Shown here: piece by piece, positions 1 to 10,863 of the stretch
How the letters are laid out: every line of letters begins with the position of its first letter
Numbering within the stretch: position 1 is the stretch's first letter
Source of the DNA: Taenia hydatigena
Taxonomy: Eukaryota; Platyhelminthes; Cestoda; Cyclophyllidea; Taeniidae
Direction: 5' to 3'
Assembly (NCBI GenBank): GCA_036345935.2
Contig: JADWOT020000006.1
Location: forward strand, 7,600,519 to 7,664,518
DNA: 64,000 nucleotides
The notes under the pieces: generated by a model
Told to the model about the DNA's origin: nothing
The model's database searches: none
Seen by the model: only the letters and a program-made list of their open reading frames with translations
Made by a program: the position numbers and the translations under genes

Positions 1-433
1 GAATTGATAACAAAATTAGCTTAATCGGTCCATTGTGTTTCATCAGTTGTTCATGGTGTCAGGTGGGGCAGACAAAGCGTCTGCTAAGTCCATTGTGAGC
101 CACTAAAAGCCGGTTCTTCGGGTCATTTTTTCCAAATTTTTTGCGTGATACATATTTTTTTGTCTTTTTTGGAGCTATATTTGATTTATCGACATCTGAA
201 CTACCCTAACTGGCTATTTCAAAGTTTTGGTGATTGCAATCGCCTTGTTAGTAAAGTAGGGTCTGGGATTAGTAGCGGAGCTGCATTGTTAGAGTGAATT
301 TTAGCGGAGTGAATCATCGCACGCTAACATGCATAATTTATAATTCAGGTAAAAAAAACAGTAAGCTAAAAGTTCATGGAATCCCTAGGTTGCAAAAGTG
401 GGATATTTAAGAATTTTGATTTACCCATCACAG

Positions 434-3400
434 AGTCGAATATTTCGGCTGACTAAATTGAAGTTCAACTGTGTCTACTTGGTGCGACTCACACCAGAGG
501 CGGCAGCTGACGCACGCTTACGTTTTGAGTCGCCACGACGATACGAGCAGCATCGTCTTGTCAAAGCCGCTCCTTCGTCAGCGTTTTCTTCGGCAAGTGG
601 AGCTGCGGAAGACGTGGTAGCAGGATGTTTCTGTACTCGCTCCTGTCACGAGACCAAAATTGCCTGGGGTACGGAACCCATAGAGTGCCCTGCTGCTGGT
701 GAGTCTCCCTTTTCTCTCAAGAGTATCAGATGCAGTAGTTTGGTGCGCCAGCTGCCAAATGATTTTAAAAAACCACACCACTATGGCCCGAATCTTGTCA
801 TTCCAAAAGGGCATCTATCGTTTCTATTTTATCGGGCCATTGCGGCCATCGTGTTAATAAGTCCAAATGGCAGACCATTAGTGACTTCCACCAGAACGAG
901 ATGTAGCTTTGCGAATAACCTCATAATACATTTATAAACGAATGTGTCTCATTCGTTGTACCACATTTCCGATGTTGCCTGCAATTTTCCTATGTTTTGT
1001 AAGTTTTTACGAGTTCAGTGAAGTAATGCATCTCTACAATTTTATTTTTATTTCGCAAACAACACAGCTCTATCATTTTTAAGTGCCAGTAAGATTACTG
1101 TCATTGTCATCTTACACCAAAAATACCCTTCTCCATAGCCGCTCTCGATGGAATCTTTCAACAAACCGTCGAGTACTCCTTTAAAGACCTGATTTCGAAA
1201 ATTTTAAAATTTTTCTTTTCACAACGGAATTCACTTCATCCATTATCTTTGGAAGGCTGAAACCTGTCTTGAAGAATATCCCCAAGACATTTCTACGATT
1301 TTCTTTTGTCAGTTCGAGGAAAGGCTCTTTAAACTGTCCTCGTCACCATCAACGCTACCTTCACTGCTGCTGTGTGGAGCTTCTTGATTTTCGCCACACA
1401 AAAACAACGAATGATAGCAAAAAAAACAACTTCTTCATCACGACCTTTTTAAAGGCATTCTTACGAGAAGGGAGAACTTTCATCACAAACTGAGGAACAG
1501 TTTTTTTCTGAAAAAAGAAAATTATTTTTACCATTATAAGTTAGCTTTTGAGTTGTCTTGAGAGCGATTTCTCTAAATATTTTCCATGCAAAAAAACTTC
1601 CCCCGAGATGGTTTGGAGATAATTCGCAATATTCATATGGAAATCGGGTTTGTAATTCATGACCATAGCAAAAACAAATTTGGTGGAAGTGAGGCTTTTT
1701 GAAATCGTGCTCCGAAAATTCTATGGGACTCGTACTGGTTCTTTTGAACCACACTCGTAAACTGATAGGTGACATCTCTAAATAATAATTCGATTGATCG
1801 CGACAACAAAAGACGGTTGACGAGCTAGGGGTGTGAATGCCACGATCGAAATGGTTTTGAAAAGTTCAAGTGTACTGCGAGTGGTCTAAAGACACGTTTA
1901 CATATACACCTTAAAATTTTTTCACAAATTATACTCTTTGTAAAATCGTATAAAATATTGAAGAGGAGTGCTGTCGTATGGTTCTTTCCATCACTGTTAA
2001 CTCCACATCTGTTGCAATCACCAGGCAACCCCATGTTCTTTTAACTGTCACTGCGTCCAAAGTACTTAAGGAGCACTTTTATTGAAAGCCTCATCGCGAT
2101 GCACCTCCTAGGTAAGCGATAAACTGCTCTAATGACTTAAAATATTGTGCCAATCTGTTCATATAAAGCTTGATTTGAGCCTTCAGAGTTAATTTTTGGG
2201 CCCCCTTGAAGGAAACTCCAAGGAATATTCTACTTCCAAAAGGGGCTATTGCTTTAAGATCTGAGAAGCACAAAATAACTGTAGTAACTAAGACACAAAG
2301 ACACTGGTTCTTTCAGACCAAATGTGTTAAAATGCTATGATTGCAGTATCCTTTCACGTATTAATGGTTTGATCCTTCAAAAGGGCTTTGCGGGATACCT
2401 TGCTGTGCTGGAGCAGAATCGCTGGAAGACCGCAGGCGTGACCAGTTTAAGCAGAATCACGTATGCGGTTGACTGAACGAGTTGACCCAGACATGGACCT
2501 ACCGCATTTTGTCCCCTAGTTGGGGTGTCAGTGAAATTGTGTTCGGAAGTGGTTCACAAGATTGAGGTGTTTTAAAAGCGCCTCTAATAGCGGTGGCAAA
2601 ATGTAGCGCGTAAAGATATGTGCAATGATGCCTGAAAATTGTTCCAGCAATTCATTGCAGCACAGTTTTTATAGAAACGGCAATCTTCTTCCGAGGAACG
2701 CTGAGCAAATCTAATAAATTTCTACTCAAGACATTTTATTAACCTTCTAAGAGTTGGGTGGAGTAAGACTTGCTTATAATTTGCTCCACAGTAAGCACAA
2801 AGAGGGCACTGGGAGACAGAGTTCGGCTGGAATGAGCCAATAAAATGCCAGTGAACAAAAGAGACTGATCTCCACTTCTTGAGAAGGGTTGGAACACTTG
2901 AGTTCCGCATTTTTCATCTGTAATTAAGCATTACCTTGATTCACCTAAATCAACGGATTACCGGTAATGTTTTTTTCTCCAGTAGTGACAAATTTTTTTT
3001 CGAGTCTCTTGTCCACCTTTTTGGGAAATGACATTCTTCGCAGTTGAACACATCCATCAACCTTGTTTGAGCAGTCTTGACAGCAAAAATGTGGTAGTTT
3101 TTCCAAATTTTTGCACCATAGGCCACATTTTCCAAGACACATTTCTTGCCGTATTTCTAAATTGGTCTTAAAGGAATTGCTTTTTCTCTTAAAAGACAAT
3201 AGGAAGGTGAAGAAATTGTTGGATTTTAAATAAATGTCCTTAATTGGTATTCACTGTGCGGGACGTTTATCACCCTTGCGATAAACCATTTGCTCAGCCA
3301 TTACTTCTGGCAGACTAGGCGTGCAAATTCTTTCGACACGATTTGACGTGCCGGATATGTACCCACCTTATCTGCGAAACTAATCTTACTTCTTAGAAAA

Positions 3401-6339
3401 GCCAATGTTAGGCAAAACGTGTGCTATGCTCAGGGTTTTGCTTAAGTGACAGAGATAGGTAAGAGCAAAAGAGGTGGAAATCGGGTGACCTTTTGCTTCA
3501 GACATCTTCTTCGAATTGATGATTGTAAAATGTCCGAGTCCTGCCTGAGGACAGTATAAGGTGAGCATGAACTGACAGAGGACTTGGTGAGCTATTAGCA
3601 GAAATGGCATAATTTGGACGCCACAGTGTAAAGATGTGGCGACCAGAGATCCTACATAACCAGACAGAAAACCTGAGCAAATACCGTTCCATTACCATTT
3701 TGCATCCTTTGGGTCGAACTCTTTAAATAATAACCAGAATTAGTTTTTTGTAGTGAAATAGATAATTGTTCTTGAAGCTGAACTACTTTTCTTCAGCATT
3801 GATTTGCCTAGCGTCTTTTGCGTAGGTGTGAATCGGGTCTGACAGTGTTCCTCTTCCGGCTTCATCCACTAGGCGTTTAAAAGTATAAAAGTCAGTTTGC
3901 GATTCTCCTACCGAAAAAATTCCCACTTTTAAGGCATAAAATGTTTGAATTTAATGAATGGGAAAACCTTTCCCCCTCTATAAATCCACAGATCGTGGTT
4001 TATCTTTTTTACAATCCAAGATCGCCATAATGTCGTTTTCCCTTTTTGTGGCATTTCATGGTTTATTTTCATACCTAGGTTTGATGTTAATAGTTTTGCA
4101 GGCTTCATCCGACGATTTTTAAATGGCAATGTTTAAAGTATACACAAAAAACGTTTCAAAAATAACCACTTTGAAAAGCGTTTGGTTAGTTCGTTGATAT
4201 ATCGGCATCACACTTCAAAGTTTATAAAACCAAAAGTTCATTCTTACTACCATAAAGTGGAAAGTTGTAGTTCGACTCAAGTTGTCTACTCGTCAGACAT
4301 TATACCCCAATAGTGAATGACCGTTCTTTTTTAAATCAAATTACGTTGAACCACGCCTCTGATTATTCTAATCGTCGTCCAGAACCCGAACCGCCGAAGC
4401 CACCACGAGGCATCCAGGTTAAGTTGGTGAACTATGACCGCCTGGACTATCAGGTCTCCTGGCATCCTCCATTGCCGACAAAAGTACCCACAGTAGCGTT
4501 GCCGAGTGGCACCAGTCACCCCACCAGCGCTGCCACCTCGTCAGCCGCCTTCACGCGCTACCGCGTGATGTTGGCGCCGCGCAAGGAGGAGCCTGTGGAC
4601 GCCTCAATGTACAACGATGAGGCCGGCTTCAGTCCCATTCCCGATCTCCAATACTCCGACGTCCGAGTCCTTGATAAAGTGGGTCAGAAGTAGCAGATAA
4701 TATCACAAGCCTTTTGACCTCTCTTATGGGCTCGTTAATTAAAGGACACGATTTCGTCTTAGTGACTTTCATTGAGGCTCGATGATCAAAAGGTTGGAAT
4801 TTAACTTTAACTAGCCGGCGAAATAGATGCTTGTCAAGCGATTAAGGATAAAAACGTACATTATATCACATAATAACTTCCTATTTTGACCCGATTTGAA
4901 GTTTAATATTGAATTTTGAATGATTTGGCTTAAGTTAAACAGTTTTGTACAGTCTGTCTGAAAGCCTTCCAGAAAGTAAAAAAATAAAATATAGTTTCAA
5001 TCAGGTCATTTGAAGGGCCAATTGAATTCGTCTAGAACCAGCAACCTAGCGTTTCAAACAACCACCTGAAGACACCCTCTTTCAAATCACTTAAGCAAAA
5101 TGCATTATTGTTTTATCACTTCTTTCCATTCTTATGTGTCTCATCTCTTACCGAAATGTTAGAATCAGACATCGCTGATCCTCCCACGTCTACGACCACG
5201 AACTTTCTACATCGTACGAATTCAGACCCTTGGTACGACGGATCTCGGGGTCGAAAGGGAGAGCCCCCCTGCTGTCCACTACTTCTCCACCCACGATGAC
5301 GGCTTCCATAGCAATGGACACACAAACGGTAAATTCGAAAGTTAGCTTTCGATCGAGATTGAACTACTGATCGCATCATTGAGCAATCGAGGAGTGGAAC
5401 AACCATCACCTTGCGCTGTCCTGTTATTACTTTTTAGAATCCAACTTGGCAGGTGGTGTAAATTTGGTGGCAAGCATTCACTTAACTTTGGTTAGGGAAG
5501 CATGCTAAATATTACAGTGCAGTTAAGTCCGAGAGTATGGAATGCTTAAGTAACTTGAATAATAAATTTAATTTTTCTTAAAACTCTATAATTTAAGATG
5601 CTACACAGTCTTCGGGAGGAATGTGGCTGAAAGCATAAGATATTTTTGATTGACTTAAGCGTCTTAGCTTTAATATATAATCAAGGTAATAATTATAATA
5701 ATAGCTTCGAGCTTGAGTTTTTAACAGCGAAAGGTACGGCGGAAAAAAGTGGATTAGCCAAAGGATTTAATAGAGGCACCGATGTTAGAAACAGTATTCT
5801 AACCATGACCGCCTTTAATCTGCATGTTCATAAAGTCCGTTTTAATAAACGCAAGTTACTGCAAACGAAGATTACTGAGAATGGTCCAGTTGTGCTACAA
5901 ATGTCATAATCCCCAAAATCATGCTATTGTTGTAAACAACCCCTTTATCAGCAACTGCTGGTGGTCTCTGGGTCTCCACTCGTGGTTACGCAGTTGTTTA
6001 CTACTTCATTCGATTGCCGTAATGTTAAAGAGCGCAATTTTTTACTTGTAAAGGTGACTTTCAAGTGCGTTCTGATTGAAATGGTCAGTCTTTTATGAAC
6101 CGAGATTTTCGTTTGAATGTGAAAAGTAAGGTGTAGCCTTGGTATTGTACAAAGCGAAACAACCTGGTGTTCTTTTGGAAAAGATGTTAAAACCTCTGTT
6201 CATAATTTTAGGGTTCTTCATGGAATTAGCCTCAGGTCGGGGCGCATCAGGTCTATTGGCGCTGTCCCCATGGTTGGCTGCATGGACGGTGCTACTGCAC
6301 AGCCTTTTACTGTTTATGTTAATGGCACCAACTTCATAA
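434..6339 (+). CDS. KAL1-like: Anosmin-1-like fibronectin-III protein, 3' part of gene (four exons)
   Basis: Exons rebuilt by eye are 434-698, 4383-4678, 5163-5328 and 6212-6339. All introns are GT-AG and phases match at each junction (1, 0, 1), giving 284 residues and a TAA stop. Exon 1 holds the end of one FN3 domain (FRLTKLKFNCVYLVRLTP, resembling the end of anosmin FN3-3), then a Cys-containing linker (CFCTRSC). Exons 2 and 3 form one FN3 domain: QVSWHPPLP early, then VRVLDK joined to NQTSLILPRLRPRTFYIVRI and ending near HYFSTHD. This matches the layout of the last FN3 of anosmin-1. Exon 4 adds a small-residue stretch (ASGRGASG) and a hydrophobic C-terminus of about 25 residues without a basic tail, as in GPI-anchor signals. 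Anosmin-1 is an extracellular heparan-sulfate-binding neural guidance and adhesion protein; the same role here is inferred. The WAP domain and earlier FN3 domains were not found. Orthology to KAL1 rather than another FN3 protein is likely but unproven. Confidence 0.75.
699..4382 (+). other. Long intron of the anosmin-like gene
   Basis: This 3.7-kb stretch begins with a strong donor (CTG|GTGAGT) and ends at TCGTCGTCCAG. It is AT-rich, and short open frames on both strands have no domain signature. I see no repeat or RNA gene in it. Confidence 0.6.
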
Positions 6340-7391
6340 ATTCCTTCAGTCCGAACTAAGTGAAACCACCTCCTTTTGATATCAAGAAATCCCGAGCCAC
6401 CCAGGCAAACTGTACATAGCTCTCCTCCTTCCCTCACTCACCCGACCACCATTACGCTTACCTGCCTCTCCTTTTCCCTGTTATTTTGCTCCCTACACTG
6501 CTCTCGGGCGTCTTTCAACTGTGATCTCAAATTACCCGAAAAATTCACGGACTGCCATGCAAACACACACGCCTCCTCTGTCCCCACTCCGCTCATCTCA
6601 ACAGTCCTCCTCTTCACAGAGTCACAAAGTGACGGAACCACGTTTCTCAATACCTCCACCTAATGCATTTTTACCAAAAGAGTCTCGGTATTTGTATCTT
6701 CTGAATGTGGGTCCAACTATCAAAAATGGATCACAAAAGTATGGTGATTACTATGCCTCAAGAAACTACGACTGTAAAGTAAAACGTTAAGACAAGGAAT
6801 AGTTTTAATGGTAGGAGAGGGAGAACGCCATTGGATATCGTGATTTATAAAATATGAGCCTTTGTTGCAGTTTCGTTTGAGTACTTCTGCCCGAAGGCGT
6901 ACAGTCGTCTGGCGAACTATCGGCAGACATATTCTCCTTATAACGGGAATTGAGATGTTTGAAACACTGAGAGCTTGAAGGTATCGGCGCGCACGCATGA
7001 GCATTACATGTCCGATAGATGAGTACGCATTCCGTGAAAGAATTCGGATGTTTTGAGAGCGAACGTTGTTGTGCTGAAAGATTGAGGCTTGGCCAATAAA
7101 AATTAAATACATTATAGGCTTCGGGATAAAGCGATTGAGTAAGAGGATAGTACGATTATAAAACAGAAAAACAGTGTAAAAAACACGATTTCGCCAAGGA
7201 CAACAGCAAAAACAATGCCAGCAGAGGATCAAGCTCCAGTGAAGACATAAAATTGCACTTGATTGCTGGGTCGCAGCCGTAGTTTGCTCGATTTAGAGGT
7301 TAGTACGAGTACTGCTGGTTGCGAATATAAAAAGGGAGTATTTTCAATAGACGTTGAAGCCAAAGTATCGTGACTTCGTACAACAATCGTC
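6340..7391. other. Intergenic region downstream of the anosmin-like gene
   Basis: The first 300 bases are pyrimidine-rich (CCT and CTC runs, about 6400-6640). No AATAAA lies close behind the stop codon, so the 3' UTR end is unknown. A 170-codon open frame on the minus strand (7232-6720) is hydrophobic and basic but shows no recognisable motif; I treat it as chance. Confidence 0.5.
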
Positions 7392-8149
7392 TGTGCAGCA
7401 ACAATCTTTGCATTTTATTAGCCACCACCAGACAGCCAAAGTTAAACTTGCATAAACTGCACTAAAGTCAAGAGACGACCATTTCACCTATTCTATTCGC
7501 ATGCACCACATAGGTGTTCAAGTCTAGCCAAATCTTTCACGTCCACAAAAGAACTTCACAATATGGAAGTCACACTCATCCTTCAATCCACCTCGTCTCC
7601 ACCACATTTGTATCCCCATTCCAGCCTTTGACCAACACTAGGAGACCTCTGACATAGAACAAGAGGCCAACACTCCTAGGAGAGACTGCTAATTCTCGTC
7701 TCTGTGTAAGTGATCTCGCGAAATTGCTACTGTCCATGGATGTTCGTGTTCAGGCCTTCCCCGCTCAAGGCATGAATGAATGCACGTGCATCTGTCGATC
7801 AGACGTCCGCACTTCATTTGGAGGTACAGGATCAGGCGTTCTGTGTGTTAACTGACTGTTTACAGGAACGACCAATGTACTGTGTCTCAGGATCGTAATC
7901 ACCATGTCCGTCCTGCTCTCCCCTAACTTCTCCCCTCCCCCACATCATTCAGTCTTCAAACCGAGTAGACACCATCAGGTCTCACGACCTCGTTTAGGAG
8001 GAATTGCAGCACTGCACAGTATTGCAGACATGCACTGGATGGCATTGTTGTCTAGCGTCCTGATTGGACTGGACTGGAGTGACGTGAACGGTACCGGCTC
8101 CAGCCATCAGTGATGGAGGTAGGGCACACCCAGTACTTACTACTGCGTG
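7392..8149 (+). mobile_element. Copy 1 of a 757-bp near-identical inverted repeat element
   Basis: The sequence from GTGCAGCAAC (7393) to CTACTGCGTG (8149) recurs in reverse complement at 15827-16583. The copies have the same length, no gaps and five substitutions by eye (about 99.3% identity). One T before the first base is also shared. The element contains a C/T-rich tract (about 7915-7940) and a 69-codon open frame (7904-8113) kept in both copies with one Ala/Ser change; at this identity that is not evidence of coding. No transposase or reverse transcriptase is visible, so it would be a non-autonomous element or a recent segmental duplication. No clear target-site duplication was found. 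A perfect hairpin (7-bp stem, GTGCTGT/ACAGCAC, 8147-8163) straddles the right boundary. Confidence 0.8.
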
Positions 8150-10470
8150 CTGTAGCACAGCACTATCAAACTAAGTAATTTAAACGAAAGTAAATGGTGT
8201 GGTTTGATGTTTTAATGAAAGCAAAAGACGAGATTATCTTTAATTTCACTATTCGAGACATTGATTTTTAAGTCTAAGTGTTTTTTTGTGGTGGCCGAGT
8301 CCGATTGTCCCTTTGGAACCTTGTAATATTTAAATCTTAACAAAGTAGTGAAGTCGAAGTAGTGAAGGAGGGGTTTTTAAAACCAATCCCACTGTCTAAT
8401 CTATCCTCTGCATAGCGTAATTTGATTCAAGTAAATTCTATCCATTCGTTCCCATGTGTGGTCCAGATTTGCCATTTTCATTTTGTGCAAGTTACTTCGA
8501 TCTAAAATGTCAAGCGTAAAGGGGGATATTTAAGGCTTCGTCAAACTCTTGACTTTCCTCTGCATTAATTCGGTGTAAGTTCAGCCACCCACTCACTGCA
8601 CGGGTGGATGCAGGTTGTTGATGCAGACGGTGAGCATTTGAACGTGTGCATGCCCTTGACAGTTGGAGCCTTGTGAGGGTATTTAGTGCCGCTTTAAGGC
8701 CACCTCAGCAGGTAATTGGGAGGTGTTTAAACCACACTTTTAAAGTGAAGGGACGACCTCTGAAAATTTTGACGGGAGAATCCTATAATCTCCCATTAAT
8801 TTGGGCAACGCTCCAAAATGTCACTGATATTGCATTAAATCAAATACTTTTCGCACAGATTTTAAATGTTAATTTAAATTCACTGTTTTTGCGGACAGAC
8901 TTAGCAAAAAATTGAATAAATTTTTGCCACAGAAACTTGATGAATATCACGATGCTTTTTGCCGAACGAAATTATATGTTTCTCGACTGCAAAGTGTCTT
9001 ACGATTCAAAACAAATCCACTGCATTAAACACAAACTTTCATTACGGCGTTCAAACCACGGGAGAGTAAGGAAACCTTTTCTAAAACAGCCACATTAAAA
9101 TTTTGTTTCCATGGCAGCTCTAAATATGTATCAAAGGAGATCGATCAGGAATACTGTACACAAATGCTCATTGTATAGAAAACTTCCATATGATACACCC
9201 TAAAAACAAATGACCAACGCATTTGCCACTAAGGTCATGGTAGCAATTCAATCCCTACCACGGTATCTATCCCTCTTAATTCATTTTAATCTCATTTTAT
9301 TTACATATGCCATATAAATGACGTGTGGAGTTGGGTAAGGAAATTGAAACCCCAGCACAACAGTTCTGCTCAATTCCTCACAGCCTTCCACTCTTGCCAG
9401 TGGTCCCCTTACATTCTGAAAATCGTACTTTTACTCCCATCGAGTAAGGCGTGGTCGTTGGGTGGACCAATGCCTGCTCAAAGTCTGAAGTCAGTCTATT
9501 CCTATTACCTCGTGGTCAAGCTGACATAATGACCCAAACTCAGAGGTAGTCAGTCTCCGCCACTTTTCACCATTCTGTAACCAGTTACGTAACCACACGC
9601 TACACCTCTGTGTTGACACACCTGCGTTTATCCATAGACATCATTCCAGAAGTCTCATTCACTACCTTTAGGACTGTTCACGCAATGAGATCCAAACGAC
9701 TCGCGTACGCAACAGCTGCTCGTAATACCTGGCGATCGGACTGATTCAGCAGTAAACCAATTTTAAAAGAGTCGCTTATCGTTAACCACCATGTGAAATT
9801 GATGTTAACATGTTTCATAATTGCACAGCATTATGCCTGCCGAAATTCATTCTTTACTAAAACTCATCAAATGCATTTACCATTAAGGGAGAAGTTTGTT
9901 CATAGTGCATCCATATCCTCCAAAAAAGTGTTTCTGCTCTTTAGTGCACAATACTCATCACATATGGGGATAAAGTGTAATTAAAATAAGCTTATCAAAT
10001 AAGTACAGTAGCTCTTTAAACCAATCCTGAAGACAAAAGTCTTATCGACGTATAGATGGACTAATGAGCTGCTGGCTTGTTAAGGCGCCCAGCGGAAGTA
10101 CAAAAGTCACGTTCTTTGGTGTTTACATGGCAAAAACGAAGAATTAAACAAAAAATCAAAGTATTCCATGAATACTCACCTCTTTTGAACGTCATGTCTA
10201 GCGTTCTCCTCGGTCAACCTCCCGCCCCGGCCATTGAAACGTAGTTGATGCCGCGGGACTGACACCCACGGACCAAAAGCGACAGTCATTGGATTCCCAT
10301 TAAATCGGCACTTCCACTAGTTCTTAAGTCTATATTGTTTCAGGAAGCCTAGTAAGAAAAGGGGAATGTGCTCATTATCAGGTTTGCCCATTGGTAGCCA
10401 TAAGAATACTGGCCTAAAACAGCCATTAAGTAAGGACTAAGGTTTAAAAATGGTTTTGCGGAGATAAGGC
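8150..10470. other. Intergenic DNA, nothing recognised
   Basis: AT-rich unique-looking sequence. Open frames at 8646-8915, 9323-9529 and 9793-9984 lack domain signatures, and none joins to a neighbour through plausible splice sites. A short AGCGGAAGT-type motif at 10083-10104 is listed separately. Confidence 0.5.
10083..10104 (+). repeat. Short motif AGCGGAAGTACAA, occurrence 1
   Basis: GGCGCCCAGCGGAAGT here resembles the D-arm/A-box segment of a tRNA. The core AGCGGAAGTRYAA recurs on the same strand at 34783-34806 and 35543-35574. No B box, stem set or poly(A) tail was found, so it may be a relic of a tRNA-derived short element or a coincidence. Confidence 0.3.
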
Positions 10471-10863
10471 TTTGCGTCAATTCATCCTTGGCACTTTGTT
10501 CTCACCTCAGTGCTGCTTATTGATATACCTACCTGAGTTCTACCCGACTAGTAGAGAGATGGAGCAGGTGTCGCGTGCTCACCTCATTCACATCTTCATA
10601 CAAGCAACGCATACAGCCGGAACAAATGCTTTCCAGATGGTTCACTGTTAGTGCCGCTTCAATTGTTAAAAGCAGTCCTGCAGAATACGAGGCTGGAGTA
10701 GTTTCTGAAGGTAGACATCATTTCCATGCCTTCATTTAGGCTAGACACAGAATCTCCCAACCGCAATTAGTAACCTTCTTCCGTCATGTTTAAGGTTTCG
10801 CATTCAGGAATGTAGATCAGGGTAGTTGTCCTTCAGGATAGGGTTCGCTTTCCACTGCCACCA
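10471..10863 (+). repeat. Diverged dispersed repeat, copy 1 (about 390 bp)
   Basis: This stretch aligns along its length, in the same orientation, with 21312-21658. Shared blocks in order include CATCCTTGGCACTTTGTT, ATCTTCATACA, CTGCAGAATACG and TGTCCTTCAG. Identity is moderate (roughly two thirds by eye). Copy 1 has extra bases (about 10705-10750) missing from copy 2. Neither copy has a useful open frame. It belongs to an older repeat family whose class I cannot name. Confidence 0.65.

Noticed and set aside
21..31. TTAATCGGTCC, matching the core of a cestode spliced leader as I remember it
   Set aside because: The following bases do not continue the leader, and there is no donor or Sm-site layout of an SL RNA gene. 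Eleven bases is too short.
6720..7232. 170-codon minus-strand ORF with hydrophobic stretches
   Set aside because: No domain or splice context, and low-complexity composition typical of AT-rich antisense frames.
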